Assembly (NCBI RefSeq): GCF_002237595.1
Contig: NZ_CP022529.1
Span: 1,054,001-1,118,000 of the forward strand
Length of the DNA stretch: 64,000 nucleotides
Direction of reading: 5' to 3'
From: Labrenzia sp. VG12
Lineage (GTDB): Bacteria > Pseudomonadota > Alphaproteobacteria > Rhizobiales > Stappiaceae
The translations under genes were made by a program, and so were the position numbers. Position 1 is the stretch's first letter. Every line of letters begins with the position of its first letter. Under the pieces are notes generated by a model. It was not told the DNA's origin. It saw only the letters and a program-made list of their open reading frames with translations, and ran no database searches. Of the stretch, positions 1 to 8,524 are shown in pieces.

Positions 1-173
1 CTTGACCCGAACGGCTAAATGCCATCGTATGGGGGGCGTTGGGTTGGGACGAAAGAGGTCTGGAGGAAACGGCTGTCAAGGCCGGTAACCGTCCGGAACG
101 CGAGACGGGGACGACCTCTTTCGAAAGAACCCGACGTAAAAAAGTATGGGTAACAAATAAAGGCTGCATATCC
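1..173. other. Upstream region of aapJ
   Basis: This leader holds no convincing gene. The reading frame that runs through it into aapJ has no ribosome-binding site and does not resemble the AapJ family. The aap promoter must lie here or left of the window. I did not recognise a clear -35/-10 pair. Confidence 0.4.
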
Positions 174-1193
174 ATGTCGAAAAAAATCCTTCCGCTCGTA
201 ATCGGCGCTGCTATGGGAGTCGCCGCGACGACGGCTGCCGGTGCAACGACGCTGGAAGACGTCAAGGCTAAGGGCTTCATTCAGTGTGGCGTGAGCCAGG
301 GTCTTCCGGGCTTCTCGAACCCGGATGCACAGGGGAACTGGACCGGTCTCGACGTTGACCTTTGCCGCGCGATGGCCGCTGCCGTATTCGGCGACGCTTC
401 CGCTGTAAAGTACACCCCGCTGTCCGCTAAAGAGCGCTTCACCGCTCTGCAGTCCGGCGAAGTCGACGTTCTGTCCCGCAACACCACCTGGACCATGTCC
501 CGTGACACCCAGCTGGGTCTGAACTTTGCCGGTGTTAACTACTATGACGGTCAGGGCTTCATGGTTCGCAAGGACCTGGGCGTGACCTCCGCTCTGGAGC
601 TGTCCGGCGCGTCTGTGTGCACCAACACCGGTACCACGACCGAGCTGAACGTTGCTGACTACTTCCGTGCGAACAACATGCCGTACGAAATCGTTGCCTT
701 CGAAAAGGCCGACGAAGTTGTTGCTGCATATGACGCCGGCCGTTGCGACGTCTACACCACGGATGCTTCCGGTCTCTATGCCCAGCGTCTGAAGCTGACC
801 AACCCGGGCGACCACATGGTTCTGCCGGAAATCATTTCCAAAGAGCCGCTTGGTCCGGTTGTTCGTCAGGGCGACGACGAGTGGTTCAACATCGCAAAGT
901 GGACCCTCAACGCCATGCTGAACGCTGAAGAACTCGGCGTGACGTCTGAAAACGTTGACGAAATGAAGTCTTCCGACAACCCGTCCATCAAGCGCCTGCT
1001 CGGCGTTGAAGGCGCGTTCGGTGAAGCCATCGGCCTCAGCAACGACTGGGCTTACAACATCGTCAAGAACGTCGGTAACTACGAAGAGTCCTTCAACGCA
1101 AACGTTGGCCCGGACACTCCGCTCGGCATCTCCCGTGGCGTGAACGCCCTGTGGAACGACGGCGGCTTCATGTACGCTCCGCCGGTTCGCTAA
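174..1193 (+). CDS. aapJ: General L-amino acid ABC transporter, periplasmic substrate-binding protein AapJ
   Basis: This is the periplasmic binding protein of the Aap system, a polar amino-acid (PAAT) ABC importer of broad L-amino-acid range. The 339-residue length is normal for AapJ. Residues 1-24 form a signal peptide (basic MSKK, hydrophobic core, cleavage near AAGA). The mature part opens with TLEDVKAKGFIQCGVSQGL, as in AapJ/BztA proteins. The ATG at 174 is chosen because the signal peptide starts there and a purine-rich stretch (aaagg) lies about 10 bases upstream. The longer upstream frame is unlike the family. It is the first gene of aapJQMP, and a strong hairpin after it probably keeps it more abundant than the permeases. 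Confidence 0.95.
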   Translation: MSKKILPLVIGAAMGVAATTAAGATTLEDVKAKGFIQCGVSQGLPGFSNPDAQGNWTGLDVDLCRAMAAAVFGDASAVKYTPLSAKERFTALQSGEVDVLSRNTTWTMSRDTQLGLNFAGVNYYDGQGFMVRKDLGVTSALELSGASVCTNTGTTTELNVADYFRANNMPYEIVAFEKADEVVAAYDAGRCDVYTTDASGLYAQRLKLTNPGDHMVLPEIISKEPLGPVVRQGDDEWFNIAKWTLNAMLNAEELGVTSENVDEMKSSDNPSIKRLLGVEGAFGEAIGLSNDWAYNIVKNVGNYEESFNANVGPDTPLGISRGVNALWNDGGFMYAPPVR

Positions 1194-1222
1194 TAATCCT
1201 CATCTTTGACTGAGGATTGAAG

Positions 1223-1250
1223 GGGTTCCGGCGGGTCACTGCCGGAACCC
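1223..1250 (+). terminator. Intercistronic hairpin between aapJ and aapQ
   Basis: A perfect 10-bp stem (GGGTTCCGGC paired with GCCGGAACCC) with an 8-base loop lies 30 bases after the aapJ stop codon. No clean T-run follows. It is therefore more likely an attenuator or RNA-stabilising hairpin than a full terminator. Such hairpins behind binding-protein genes commonly give excess binding protein over permease. Confidence 0.6.
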
Positions 1251-1418
1251 TCAATAAATTCCACGCATAAAAAAAGGACATCAGTCCGAAATCGCGTGGG
1301 GGAACAGACTGCTTCCACGATAGGGGCGTGCTGCCAAGGCGCGATAGGGAAGCAGTACAGTCACGATCGAGGAGAGGCTTCGGGCCGGGCTCTTTCGTGA
1401 AAACTTGGGCGAGGTTCT

Positions 1419-2633
1419 ATGTCAGTAATGGAGCAGGACTCGGCGGGGGCGCCGGCGCGTGCTTCGCTGTTGAACGATCCCAAAGTCCGCGGGCTGTTTT
1501 ATCAGGTGCTCCTGATTGCCGCGTTGGTCTTTTTTGGGTATTTCATCGTTACCAACACGATCGCCAACCTGGAACGGCAAAACATTGCCTCCGGTTGGGG
1601 CTTTCTTGAAAACACGGCCGGTTTCGGCATTATCCAGTCGATGGTGCCCTATTCGGAGACGTCGAGCTACGGCACGGCTCTTGTTGTCGGCCTGTTCAAT
1701 ACCATTCTCGTTGCTGTTGTCGGCATCTTCTTTGCGACTATCATCGGCTTTGTGGTTGGAATTGCACGTCTTTCCAACAACTGGGTGATCAGCCGCATCG
1801 CTTATTGTTATGTCGAGCTGGTCCGCAACGTTCCGCTGCTGCTGCAAATCTTCTTCTGGTATTTTGCAGTGCTACGGGCCGTGCCGGGCAAACGCGAGAA
1901 GTGGTCGCTGTTTGACACGGTTCACCTGAATATCGGCGGTCTTCGTTTGCCTAAGCCGATCTGGGAACCGGGATCCTTCATGATCGGCATTGCGCTTGTT
2001 GTTGCAATTGTCGCCAGTATCGTGATCTCCAAATGGGCACACAAACGCCAGGATGCGACCGGGCAGCAATTCCCGATGTTCTGGACGGCTGTCGGCCTGA
2101 TCATCGGCTTGCCGCTGCTGGCCTACCTGGTCATGGGCATGCCAATGCACCTGGAGCATCCGGTGTTTGTCGACACGGGCCCGCGCATCCGCCAGGGCTT
2201 TGAACTGAATGTCGGCATCAACATCATTCCAGAGTTCCTGGCTCTGACGGCTGCCCTTGCGATCTACACCGCGGCCTTCATTGCCGAGATCGTTCGAGCG
2301 GGTATCCAGGCCGTGTCACATGGCCAGACGGAAGCGGCGCATGCGCTCGGTCTCCGCAACGGCCCGACCTTGCGCCTCGTGGTGATCCCGCAGGCCATGC
2401 GCGTCATCATTCCGCCGCTGACCAGCCAGTATCTGAACCTGACCAAAAACTCGTCTCTGGCCGTGGCCATTGCCTTCCCGGATCTCGTGTCCGTCGGGGG
2501 CACGGTTCTCAACCAGACCGGTCAGGCGATTGAAATCATCGGCATCTGGATGGCAGTCTACCTGTCGCTCAGCTTGCTCACGTCGGCCTTCATGAACTGG
2601 TACAACCAGCGCATGGCGCTCGTGGAACGGTAA
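1419..2633 (+). CDS. aapQ: General L-amino acid ABC transporter, permease AapQ
   Basis: AapQ is one of the two inner-membrane permeases that form the translocation channel. The protein has 404 residues with many hydrophobic segments, the first at about residues 29-49. The C-terminal half carries the permease EAA loop (EAAHALGLRNGPTLRLVVIPQAM) that contacts the ATPase. The long insert between the early membrane spans is typical of AapQ/BztB and distinguishes it from short PAAT permeases. The start at 1419 opens MSVMEQ; an ATG nine bases further in is possible. aapM follows after 11 bases, so the two are co-transcribed. Confidence 0.93.
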   Translation: MSVMEQDSAGAPARASLLNDPKVRGLFYQVLLIAALVFFGYFIVTNTIANLERQNIASGWGFLENTAGFGIIQSMVPYSETSSYGTALVVGLFNTILVAVVGIFFATIIGFVVGIARLSNNWVISRIAYCYVELVRNVPLLLQIFFWYFAVLRAVPGKREKWSLFDTVHLNIGGLRLPKPIWEPGSFMIGIALVVAIVASIVISKWAHKRQDATGQQFPMFWTAVGLIIGLPLLAYLVMGMPMHLEHPVFVDTGPRIRQGFELNVGINIIPEFLALTAALAIYTAAFIAEIVRAGIQAVSHGQTEAAHALGLRNGPTLRLVVIPQAMRVIIPPLTSQYLNLTKNSSLAVAIAFPDLVSVGGTVLNQTGQAIEIIGIWMAVYLSLSLLTSAFMNWYNQRMALVER

Positions 2634-2644
2634 GGAGCGCAATC

Positions 2645-3796
2645 ATGGCTAACACTGATATCTTTCAGATCCGAACCGAGGAGGCGCCGCGCATGCCGGC
2701 GCCGGTCTCGACCACCGGTGCCATCGGCTGGATGCGGCAGAACCTGTTCTCCTCCATCGGCAACACCATTCTGACGGTCGTAGGCATTCTTCTTGCCTAC
2801 TCAATCGTCGCGCCTTTCATCCAGTTCGCGTTGATCGACGCGGTCTGGACCGGTGAAAACCGTGAGGCCTGTCTGCCGCAGGATGGCGGTCATGGTGGGG
2901 CGTGCTGGGCCTATGTAAAGGCGTATTTGCCGCAGTTCATTTATGGTCGGTATCCGGTCGATGAAATCTGGCGTGTGAACATCGTCTATGCACTGTTCCT
3001 TCTTCTGCTGGTGCCGCTTGCGATCCCGAGCGCGCCTTTCAAGAAGACCAATGCGATCCTGTTCCTTGTCGTTTTCCCGATCGTGGCCTATTTCCTGCTG
3101 ACCGGTCTGGTGATCGGCGATGCGGTTATCCTGCCGATCGTTGAAACGGCTGTCTGGGGCGGGTTGCTGGTGACGCTCGTCATCGCAGTGACCGGCATCG
3201 TTGCCTCCTTGCCGCTCGGCGTTGCTCTGGCCCTTGGCCGGCGCTCGAAAATGCCGATCATCAAGATGGTGTCGATCATCTTCATCGAGTTCTGGCGTGG
3301 TGTTCCGCTGATCACCGTCTTGTTCATGTCCTCGGTGATGCTGCCGCTGTTCCTGCCGGAGGGCGTGACCTTCGACAAACTGCTGCGCGTTCTGATCGGC
3401 GTGACGCTGTTTTCCGCGGCCTATATGGCCGAGGTCGTGCGTGGTGGTCTCCAGGCTATTCCCAAAGGCCAGTATGAAGGGGCCATGGCAGTCGGGCTAC
3501 GTTTCTGGCCGATGATGTATCTCATCATTCTGCCGCAGGCGCTGAAGCTCGTGATTCCGGGCATCGTCAACACCTTCATCGGCCTGTTCAAGGACACGAC
3601 CCTGGTTCTGATCGTCGGCATGTTCGACCTTCTCGGCCAGATCCAGTCGTCCTTCACGGATCCGACCTGGTCGACACCGAGCCAGGGCCACACCGGCTAT
3701 CTCTTTGCTGCAATTGTCTTCTTCGTGTTCTGCTTCGGCATGTCGCGATACTCCATCTTCATGGAGAAGAAGCTGCACACGGGACACAAACGCTAG
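2645..3796 (+). CDS. aapM: General L-amino acid ABC transporter, permease AapM
   Basis: AapM is the second permease and the partner of AapQ. It has 383 residues with hydrophobic spans starting around residue 37. A hydrophilic, cysteine-containing segment (about residues 75-105) is predicted to face the periplasm. The C-terminal EAA loop reads YEGAMAVGLRFWPMMYLIILPQA. It lies 11 bases after aapQ and 69 bases before aapP. The order J-Q-M-P is the standard operon order in rhizobia and relatives. Confidence 0.93.
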   Translation: MANTDIFQIRTEEAPRMPAPVSTTGAIGWMRQNLFSSIGNTILTVVGILLAYSIVAPFIQFALIDAVWTGENREACLPQDGGHGGACWAYVKAYLPQFIYGRYPVDEIWRVNIVYALFLLLLVPLAIPSAPFKKTNAILFLVVFPIVAYFLLTGLVIGDAVILPIVETAVWGGLLVTLVIAVTGIVASLPLGVALALGRRSKMPIIKMVSIIFIEFWRGVPLITVLFMSSVMLPLFLPEGVTFDKLLRVLIGVTLFSAAYMAEVVRGGLQAIPKGQYEGAMAVGLRFWPMMYLIILPQALKLVIPGIVNTFIGLFKDTTLVLIVGMFDLLGQIQSSFTDPTWSTPSQGHTGYLFAAIVFFVFCFGMSRYSIFMEKKLHTGHKR

Positions 3797-3865
3797 CACA
3801 CCAATTCCGGGGCGCGCGATGACCCGCAGCGCCCCGGCCATAAGACACTCTTGGAGTAAAATCTC

Positions 3866-4669
3866 ATGTCTGAGAACGCTGTAAATCCGGAAGAGATCGC
3901 TGCCGATCGCTCCAAAATGCAGGTGTCCGACACGGACGTCGCCATCGAAATCAAGAACATGAACAAGTGGTATGGCGACTTTCACGTCCTGCGCGACATC
4001 AACCTGAAAGTCATGCGCGGCGAGCGCATCGTCATCTGCGGCCCTTCCGGGTCCGGCAAGTCCACCATGATCCGTTGCATCAACCGGCTGGAAGAGCATC
4101 AGGCCGGCAACATCATCGTGGACGGCATCGAACTGACGGATGACCTGAAGAAGATCGACGAGATCCGCCGCGAAGTCGGAATGTGTTTCCAGCACTTCAA
4201 TCTTTTTCCGCACCTGACCATTTTGGAAAACTGCACGCTGGCTCCGATCTGGGTGCGCAAGATGCCGAAGAAGGAAGCCGAAGAGATCGCGATGCATTAT
4301 CTTGAGCGCGTCAAGATCCCCGAACAGGCTCTGAAATACCCGGGTCAGCTCTCAGGTGGTCAGCAGCAGCGCGTGGCGATTGCCCGTTCGCTTTGCATGA
4401 ACCCGAAGATCATGCTGTTTGATGAGCCGACGTCGGCGCTTGATCCGGAAATGATCAAGGAAGTTCTGGACGTGATGGTCGGTCTTGCCGAAGAAGGCAT
4501 GACCATGCTTTGCGTCACGCACGAAATGGGCTTTGCCCGTAAGGTCGCCAACCGGGTGATCTTCATGGATGAAGGCCAGATCGTGGAGCAGAACGAGCCG
4601 GAAGACTTCTTCACCAATCCGCAGCACGAGCGGACCAAGCTGTTCCTCAGCCAGATCCTTCATCACTGA
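3866..4669 (+). CDS. aapP: General L-amino acid ABC transporter, ATP-binding protein AapP
   Basis: AapP is the cytoplasmic ATPase that powers the Aap importer. It has 267 residues with all nucleotide-binding motifs intact: Walker A GPSGSGKST, Q-loop CFQHFNLFPH, signature LSGGQQQR, Walker B IMLFDEPTSALD and the switch His in CVTHEMGFA. A purine-rich site (ttggagtaa) precedes the ATG. It is the last aap gene. The next gene starts only 16 bases later, and the apparent operon terminator sits inside that gene. Confidence 0.95.
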   Translation: MSENAVNPEEIAADRSKMQVSDTDVAIEIKNMNKWYGDFHVLRDINLKVMRGERIVICGPSGSGKSTMIRCINRLEEHQAGNIIVDGIELTDDLKKIDEIRREVGMCFQHFNLFPHLTILENCTLAPIWVRKMPKKEAEEIAMHYLERVKIPEQALKYPGQLSGGQQQRVAIARSLCMNPKIMLFDEPTSALDPEMIKEVLDVMVGLAEEGMTMLCVTHEMGFARKVANRVIFMDEGQIVEQNEPEDFFTNPQHERTKLFLSQILHH

Positions 4670-4685
4670 TCTGGTTCAAGCAGGA

Positions 4686-5390
4686 ATGGCACGTCTGTTG
4701 AGACAGGGCGTCTTGAGCCTTGTGACTGCTGTTCTTGCATTGGCACTTGCGATGGGCCTCGGAATTGTGATTCCGAGGCCTTTTGCGTCAGTCAGCTCGG
4801 TTGAGGCCAAGTTGCCCGACCCGTCGCCTGAGACACGGCGCATCCTGGTTCTGTCCAATCCCATCCACACCGACATTGCCCTTCCGGCCGACCCGGACGT
4901 TTTGAGTGCATTCGGGTTCGTTACCGAAAGCGGTCTGGATCTGGACTTTCCCGGTGTGCATTGGGTTGTCTTCGGTTGGGGGAGCCGGGCTTTCTGCATA
5001 GAAACGCCAACCTGGGGGCATCTTAGCGCCGGACCTGTCTTGAGGGCGTTCACCTGGGATGAATCGGTGATGCATGTCCGCCGGGCCGGAGCCATTCCCG
5101 AGAACCTGGACACGGTTCTGGCTCTCGATCTGGAGGCCTCCAGTTTTAAACGCTTGCAGAAAGCAATCGGCGACAGTTTTCTGGCTGAAGGCGATCACCC
5201 GGTTCCGATCATCGGTGCGGCCTATGATGGCCACGACATTTTTTTTCCGGCCAAGGGCGGTTTTAACGCGTTTTTGGGGTGCAATACCTGGACCGCGCGT
5301 ATGTTGCGCGAGGGAGGCTATCAAACCGGTTTATGGACACCGCTTCCCTTCGGCCTGACGAGTTCCCTAACGCTCCACAACGCTCTTTGA
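4686..5390 (+). CDS. DUF2459 (TIGR02117-like) exported protein
   Basis: The protein has about 234 residues and no known reaction. Residues 1-35 are hydrophobic, giving a signal peptide or anchor. The body has hallmarks of the DUF2459/TIGR02117 family: a WVVFGWGSRAF segment, GCNTWTARMLREGG with a conserved Cys-Asn-Thr-Trp, and a TGLWTPLPFG end. The ATG at 4686 is chosen because the signal peptide begins there and the longer frame would lie inside aapP. A terminator-like hairpin is embedded in the signal-peptide codons, so either most aap transcripts stop within this gene or its true start is later. It overlaps the convergent TetR gene by 24 bases. Confidence 0.7.
   Translation: MARLLRQGVLSLVTAVLALALAMGLGIVIPRPFASVSSVEAKLPDPSPETRRILVLSNPIHTDIALPADPDVLSAFGFVTESGLDLDFPGVHWVVFGWGSRAFCIETPTWGHLSAGPVLRAFTWDESVMHVRRAGAIPENLDTVLALDLEASSFKRLQKAIGDSFLAEGDHPVPIIGAAYDGHDIFFPAKGGFNAFLGCNTWTARMLREGGYQTGLWTPLPFGLTSSLTLHNAL
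4754..4784 (+). terminator. Rho-independent terminator of the aap operon inside a coding region
   Basis: An 11-bp perfect stem (GGCCTCGGAAT paired with ATTCCGAGGCC) with a TGTG loop is followed directly by TTTT. It begins 85 bases after the aapP stop codon, where the aap operon terminator is expected. It falls inside the signal-peptide codons of the following DUF2459 gene. Confidence 0.7.
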
Positions 5391-6002
5391 CGTTTCCGGC
5401 AGCAAGCGGTCCACAGCGCTTGCAGCCAGTCGCTTCAAGAGATCCGGGGAATCTCCGGCCCGGGCGCGAATGGAAAGGCCGTGCAAAACCAGGGCCAGCT
5501 GCTGAGCGACCTCCTGAATGTCCTGCTCAGCCATGGCGCCGTTGGCCTCATACCGGATCAGGGAGGCAAAGCCGCGATCGGTCCGCGTCAAAACCTGCGA
5601 AAGCGCGGATTGAAAATCTGTGTCGTCCATTATCTCAGCGGGAAGGGTGGTGATCGCGAAACATCCATAGGCCGCATCTGTGTGAAACGATTTGCCGGTG
5701 TATAGATCGATTGCTGCGGACAAGATTTCCTTCATTCGCGCATTTGCGCCGGTCTGGGACAAGCCGGCCTCGCGAAGATGGATGTGCATCTGATCGGCAA
5801 ATCGCTCGATAACCTTGAGATACATGGCTTTCTTGCTGCCGAACGCAGAATACAGACTTGGCCTGTTCAGCCCTGTTGCAGCGGCGATCTGATCGAGGCT
5901 GGTTGCGGCGTAACCGTGTCGCCAGAACACCTGCATGATCTGATCGAGTACGATCTCCTCGTCAAATTGCCTCGGCCGTCCGCGTTTGCTCTCGGTTTTC
6001 AT
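5367..6002 (-). CDS. TetR family transcriptional regulator
   Basis: This 211-residue protein is a one-component DNA-binding repressor. The N-terminal TetR helix-turn-helix is clear (GRPRQFDEEIVLDQIMQVFW, then ATSLDQIAAATGLNRPSLYSAFGSK). The rest is the variable ligand-binding helical domain, so the inducer cannot be read from sequence. It is divergent from the HD-domain gene. An inverted repeat in the 75-base gap between them is a likely operator, which suggests it controls itself and that gene. Its 3' end overlaps the convergent DUF2459 gene. Confidence 0.88.
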   Translation of the reverse strand: MKTESKRGRPRQFDEEIVLDQIMQVFWRHGYAATSLDQIAAATGLNRPSLYSAFGSKKAMYLKVIERFADQMHIHLREAGLSQTGANARMKEILSAAIDLYTGKSFHTDAAYGCFAITTLPAEIMDDTDFQSALSQVLTRTDRGFASLIRYEANGAMAEQDIQEVAQQLALVLHGLSIRARAGDSPDLLKRLAASAVDRLLPETSKSVVER

Positions 6003-6035
6003 TTTATACCAGTTCGCATAAAACGATCGACATGT

Positions 6036-6066
6036 CTATTTTTGTGCGATACGGTACAAAAAATAG
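6036..6066. promoter_or_regulatory. Putative TetR operator
   Basis: A near-palindrome of 31 bases has outer arms CTATTTTTGT and ACAAAAAATAG around a core GCGATACGGT. The inner half-site TACCGT/CGGTA type with flanking TTGT/ACAA resembles many TetR-family operators. It lies between the divergent TetR gene (start at 6002) and the HD gene (start at 6078), just upstream of the latter's ribosome-binding site. Confidence 0.5.
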
Positions 6067-6077
6067 AGGAGGTGGTG

Positions 6078-6887
6078 ATGGAAAGGTTGTTGGACATGCC
6101 CGAGATCAAAACAGAGATGGGAACGGTTGAATGGGGCCGGCGTCAGGGTGAGTTCAGCAAGGGGCGCTTGACCTCCAGCGAAAAGGCACGGCTGATTTTC
6201 AACATGGGGCGCATGTTCACGCTGCAGGTTGCAGACAGTCTCAAATCCCGGTTGGGTCTGATGAATGCCTACGGCACCGAACTGGAGGGGTTGCAGCCAC
6301 CGGATACAGCACTTGTGTGCGACGCGCTTGAATTTGCTGATGACGTTCAGAACCTGGAACTCATGCGACACAGTTGGCGAACCTATTATTGGGCGCTGCT
6401 GCTTGGCGGCTATCGGGGCCTGTCTGTTGACAAGGAAATTCTCTTCGCGGCAGCCATATTGCACGATGTCGGTCTGGCCGCAGGCCGTTCGGTTGAACCC
6501 GGGCAGTGCTGCTTTGTTGTTTCCGGCGCAGAGCGGTGCAGGCATCACCTCGTCGGCAAGGGACATGATCGCGCAAAGGTCCGCAAGATTTCCAACGCGA
6601 TCGGCCTCCATCTGAATGGGCATGTGTCCGCTCGCCTTCATGGGGTCGAGGCCCATCTTCTTTCGCGAGGTGCCATGTGCGACGTCTTTGGAATGGGCCG
6701 CGCGCGGATCTCAAAGACAGTTCGCGACAGGGTATTGGCCGACTATCCTCGAGGTGATTTGGTGAATGCCCTTGAAATCTGGCCCGATCACCATTTGCCG
6801 GGAACCCGAGCGGATACGTTGATCAGACTGGAGCGCAGGCGCAAGACAAATTCCAGCCAGAAACCTGTCTCTCAGCCGGCGGAATAG
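6078..6887 (+). CDS. HD-domain protein (putative metal-dependent hydrolase)
   Basis: This 269-residue protein carries HD superfamily metal ligands: an early His (MRHSWRTYYW, residue 98), the His-Asp pair (ILHDVG, residues 129-130), later His residues (RHHLVGKGHD, GLHLNGHV) and a distal Asp (GAMCDVFGMGR). The arrangement resembles phosphohydrolase or cyanamide-hydratase-like HD proteins, but the substrate is unknown. The start at 6078 has a strong ribosome-binding site (gaggaggtg). A frame open from 5778 would run back through the TetR gene and is rejected. It is probably controlled by the divergent TetR regulator. Confidence 0.72.
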   Translation: MERLLDMPEIKTEMGTVEWGRRQGEFSKGRLTSSEKARLIFNMGRMFTLQVADSLKSRLGLMNAYGTELEGLQPPDTALVCDALEFADDVQNLELMRHSWRTYYWALLLGGYRGLSVDKEILFAAAILHDVGLAAGRSVEPGQCCFVVSGAERCRHHLVGKGHDRAKVRKISNAIGLHLNGHVSARLHGVEAHLLSRGAMCDVFGMGRARISKTVRDRVLADYPRGDLVNALEIWPDHHLPGTRADTLIRLERRRKTNSSQKPVSQPAE

Positions 6888-7173
6888 GGGCAGGTTCGAC
6901 GTCGCCTGGCTGCTGAAAAAAGAGGCAGAAACTGGGTGGGAAGCAGTTGGACGTCCGCAAGATCCGTTGCCTTTCAAGCGGGCGATTCGTGGTATGGCTG
7001 TGGGTCGGTTGTGCCAGGGAGGCTCTCTCTCAAAAAGATATTGTCAGTTTTTTCTAGTGAAAAAAATTCGAAGAAAGGAATGTAATCGAGAATTGTATCA
7101 GGGCCTGAAAACACTTCAGCATTTGTTCACTTTTTAAGGATGACCTAGGGTTAGATTTTTGAGGGTGGACAAT

Positions 7174-8514
7174 ATGCCTGATCAGGAAAATGACTTTCAT
7201 ACGAGACTAATATTTGCGCAGATCGACCAGGAAACGATAAAGGACCTTCAGGGGTTGTGGCCCGTTCTACAGCCTGCGTTGGACGGCGTGCTCGCCGAGT
7301 TCTATGCGCATGTTAGGACACGTCCGGAGCTGGCGGCGCTGGTGGGAGATCAGCAACCGCGTCTGGTGTCAGCGCAAAAGCAGCATTGGGAGAAACTGTT
7401 TACCAGCGGCTTCGACCAGGCCTATCGCGACAGCATCAACAGGATTGGCCACGTCCATTGCCAGATCGGTCTCGAACCGCGCTGGTATATCGCCGGATAC
7501 CGGTTTGTGCTGATCCGGTTGCATGAATTTCTCGTCCGCAAATATCGCCTGTCCGGCAAGAACCTTGGCAGGATGCTCGACCACGTGACATCGGCAGTCA
7601 TGCTGGACATGGATCTTGCGATTTCCACGTATGAGGAAAGGCTTCTTCAGGAACGTGCCGAACAGACGGACAGACTGAACCGGGCCATAAGTGGATTTCA
7701 GGAACGCGTCGAGGCCCCGCTCGCGTCTGTTGACGAGGATGCCCGCGGTGTCGCCGATGAAGCTGAACAGCTCGCAGCTGTCTCAATGTCAGCCCGGGAT
7801 CAGGTCAGTGCCGCGGGCACGGCTTCGAGCGAATCCAATCTCAGCGTCCAGACCGTGGCTTCGGCAACGGAAGAACTCTCCAGTTCGATCCAGGAAATCT
7901 CCAAGCAGATCAGCGGCGCTTCACAGATCGCCAGTCAGGCCGCCGGGGGAACGGAAGAATCCAGCCAGAAGGTCGCCAGTCTGGCTGGCGCGGCACAAAA
8001 AATCGGAGATGTGGTCGGGCTCATTCAGGCCATCGCCGAACAGACAAATTTGCTCGCCTTGAACGCAACGATCGAAGCAGCGCGTGCGGGGGATGCCGGC
8101 AAGGGCTTTGCGGTTGTTGCAAGCGAGGTCAAAACACTTGCAGAGCAAACGGCCAAGGCGACAGAAGAAATCAGCCAGCAGGTTCTCGAAATCCAGGAAA
8201 GTACCGACAATGCGGTTGCGTCGATCCAGACGATCTCGGAAGTCGTCAATCAGCTGGATGAGATGACTGCGTCAATTGCTGCTGCTGTTGAGGAACAGGG
8301 AGCTGCGACCCAGGAAATATCGCACAGCGTGCAGACAGTCGCGGCGGGAGCTCAGACACTTGACGAGAACATATCCGGTGTCGGTGACGCCGTTGAAACG
8401 ACCGATGGTGCAGCCACCAATCTGAGATCGGCTGCGAGCAGAATGTCTGAAAGCGCGAATTCCATCTCCAATGAAATCCGCGCCTTTTTCGACACCTTGA
8501 AGACGGGGACCTAG
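7174..8514 (+). CDS. Globin-coupled methyl-accepting chemotaxis protein (HemAT-like)
   Basis: This soluble chemoreceptor has 446 residues. Residues 1-160 are a protoglobin sensor domain, and His95 in HCQIGLEPRWY is the likely proximal haem ligand, so the signal is probably oxygen or another gas. Residues 180-440 form the methyl-accepting signalling domain, with the highly conserved hairpin tip (QTNLLALNATIEAARAG) and flanking coiled coils. No membrane segment is present. The ATG at 7174 is preceded by gagggtgg; a TTG 15 bases earlier lies before that site and is rejected. It stands alone, with no che genes nearby. The 286 bases upstream are AT-rich and hold no gene. Confidence 0.9.
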   Translation: MPDQENDFHTRLIFAQIDQETIKDLQGLWPVLQPALDGVLAEFYAHVRTRPELAALVGDQQPRLVSAQKQHWEKLFTSGFDQAYRDSINRIGHVHCQIGLEPRWYIAGYRFVLIRLHEFLVRKYRLSGKNLGRMLDHVTSAVMLDMDLAISTYEERLLQERAEQTDRLNRAISGFQERVEAPLASVDEDARGVADEAEQLAAVSMSARDQVSAAGTASSESNLSVQTVASATEELSSSIQEISKQISGASQIASQAAGGTEESSQKVASLAGAAQKIGDVVGLIQAIAEQTNLLALNATIEAARAGDAGKGFAVVASEVKTLAEQTAKATEEISQQVLEIQESTDNAVASIQTISEVVNQLDEMTASIAAAVEEQGAATQEISHSVQTVAAGAQTLDENISGVGDAVETTDGAATNLRSAASRMSESANSISNEIRAFFDTLKTGT

Positions 8515-8524
8515 GGCACCGGTT

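Noticed and set aside
39..173. N-terminal extension of AapJ
   Set aside because: It would precede the signal peptide and shows no family similarity.
5778..6077. N-terminal extension of the HD protein
   Set aside because: It runs antisense through the TetR gene; the strong ribosome-binding site is before 6078.
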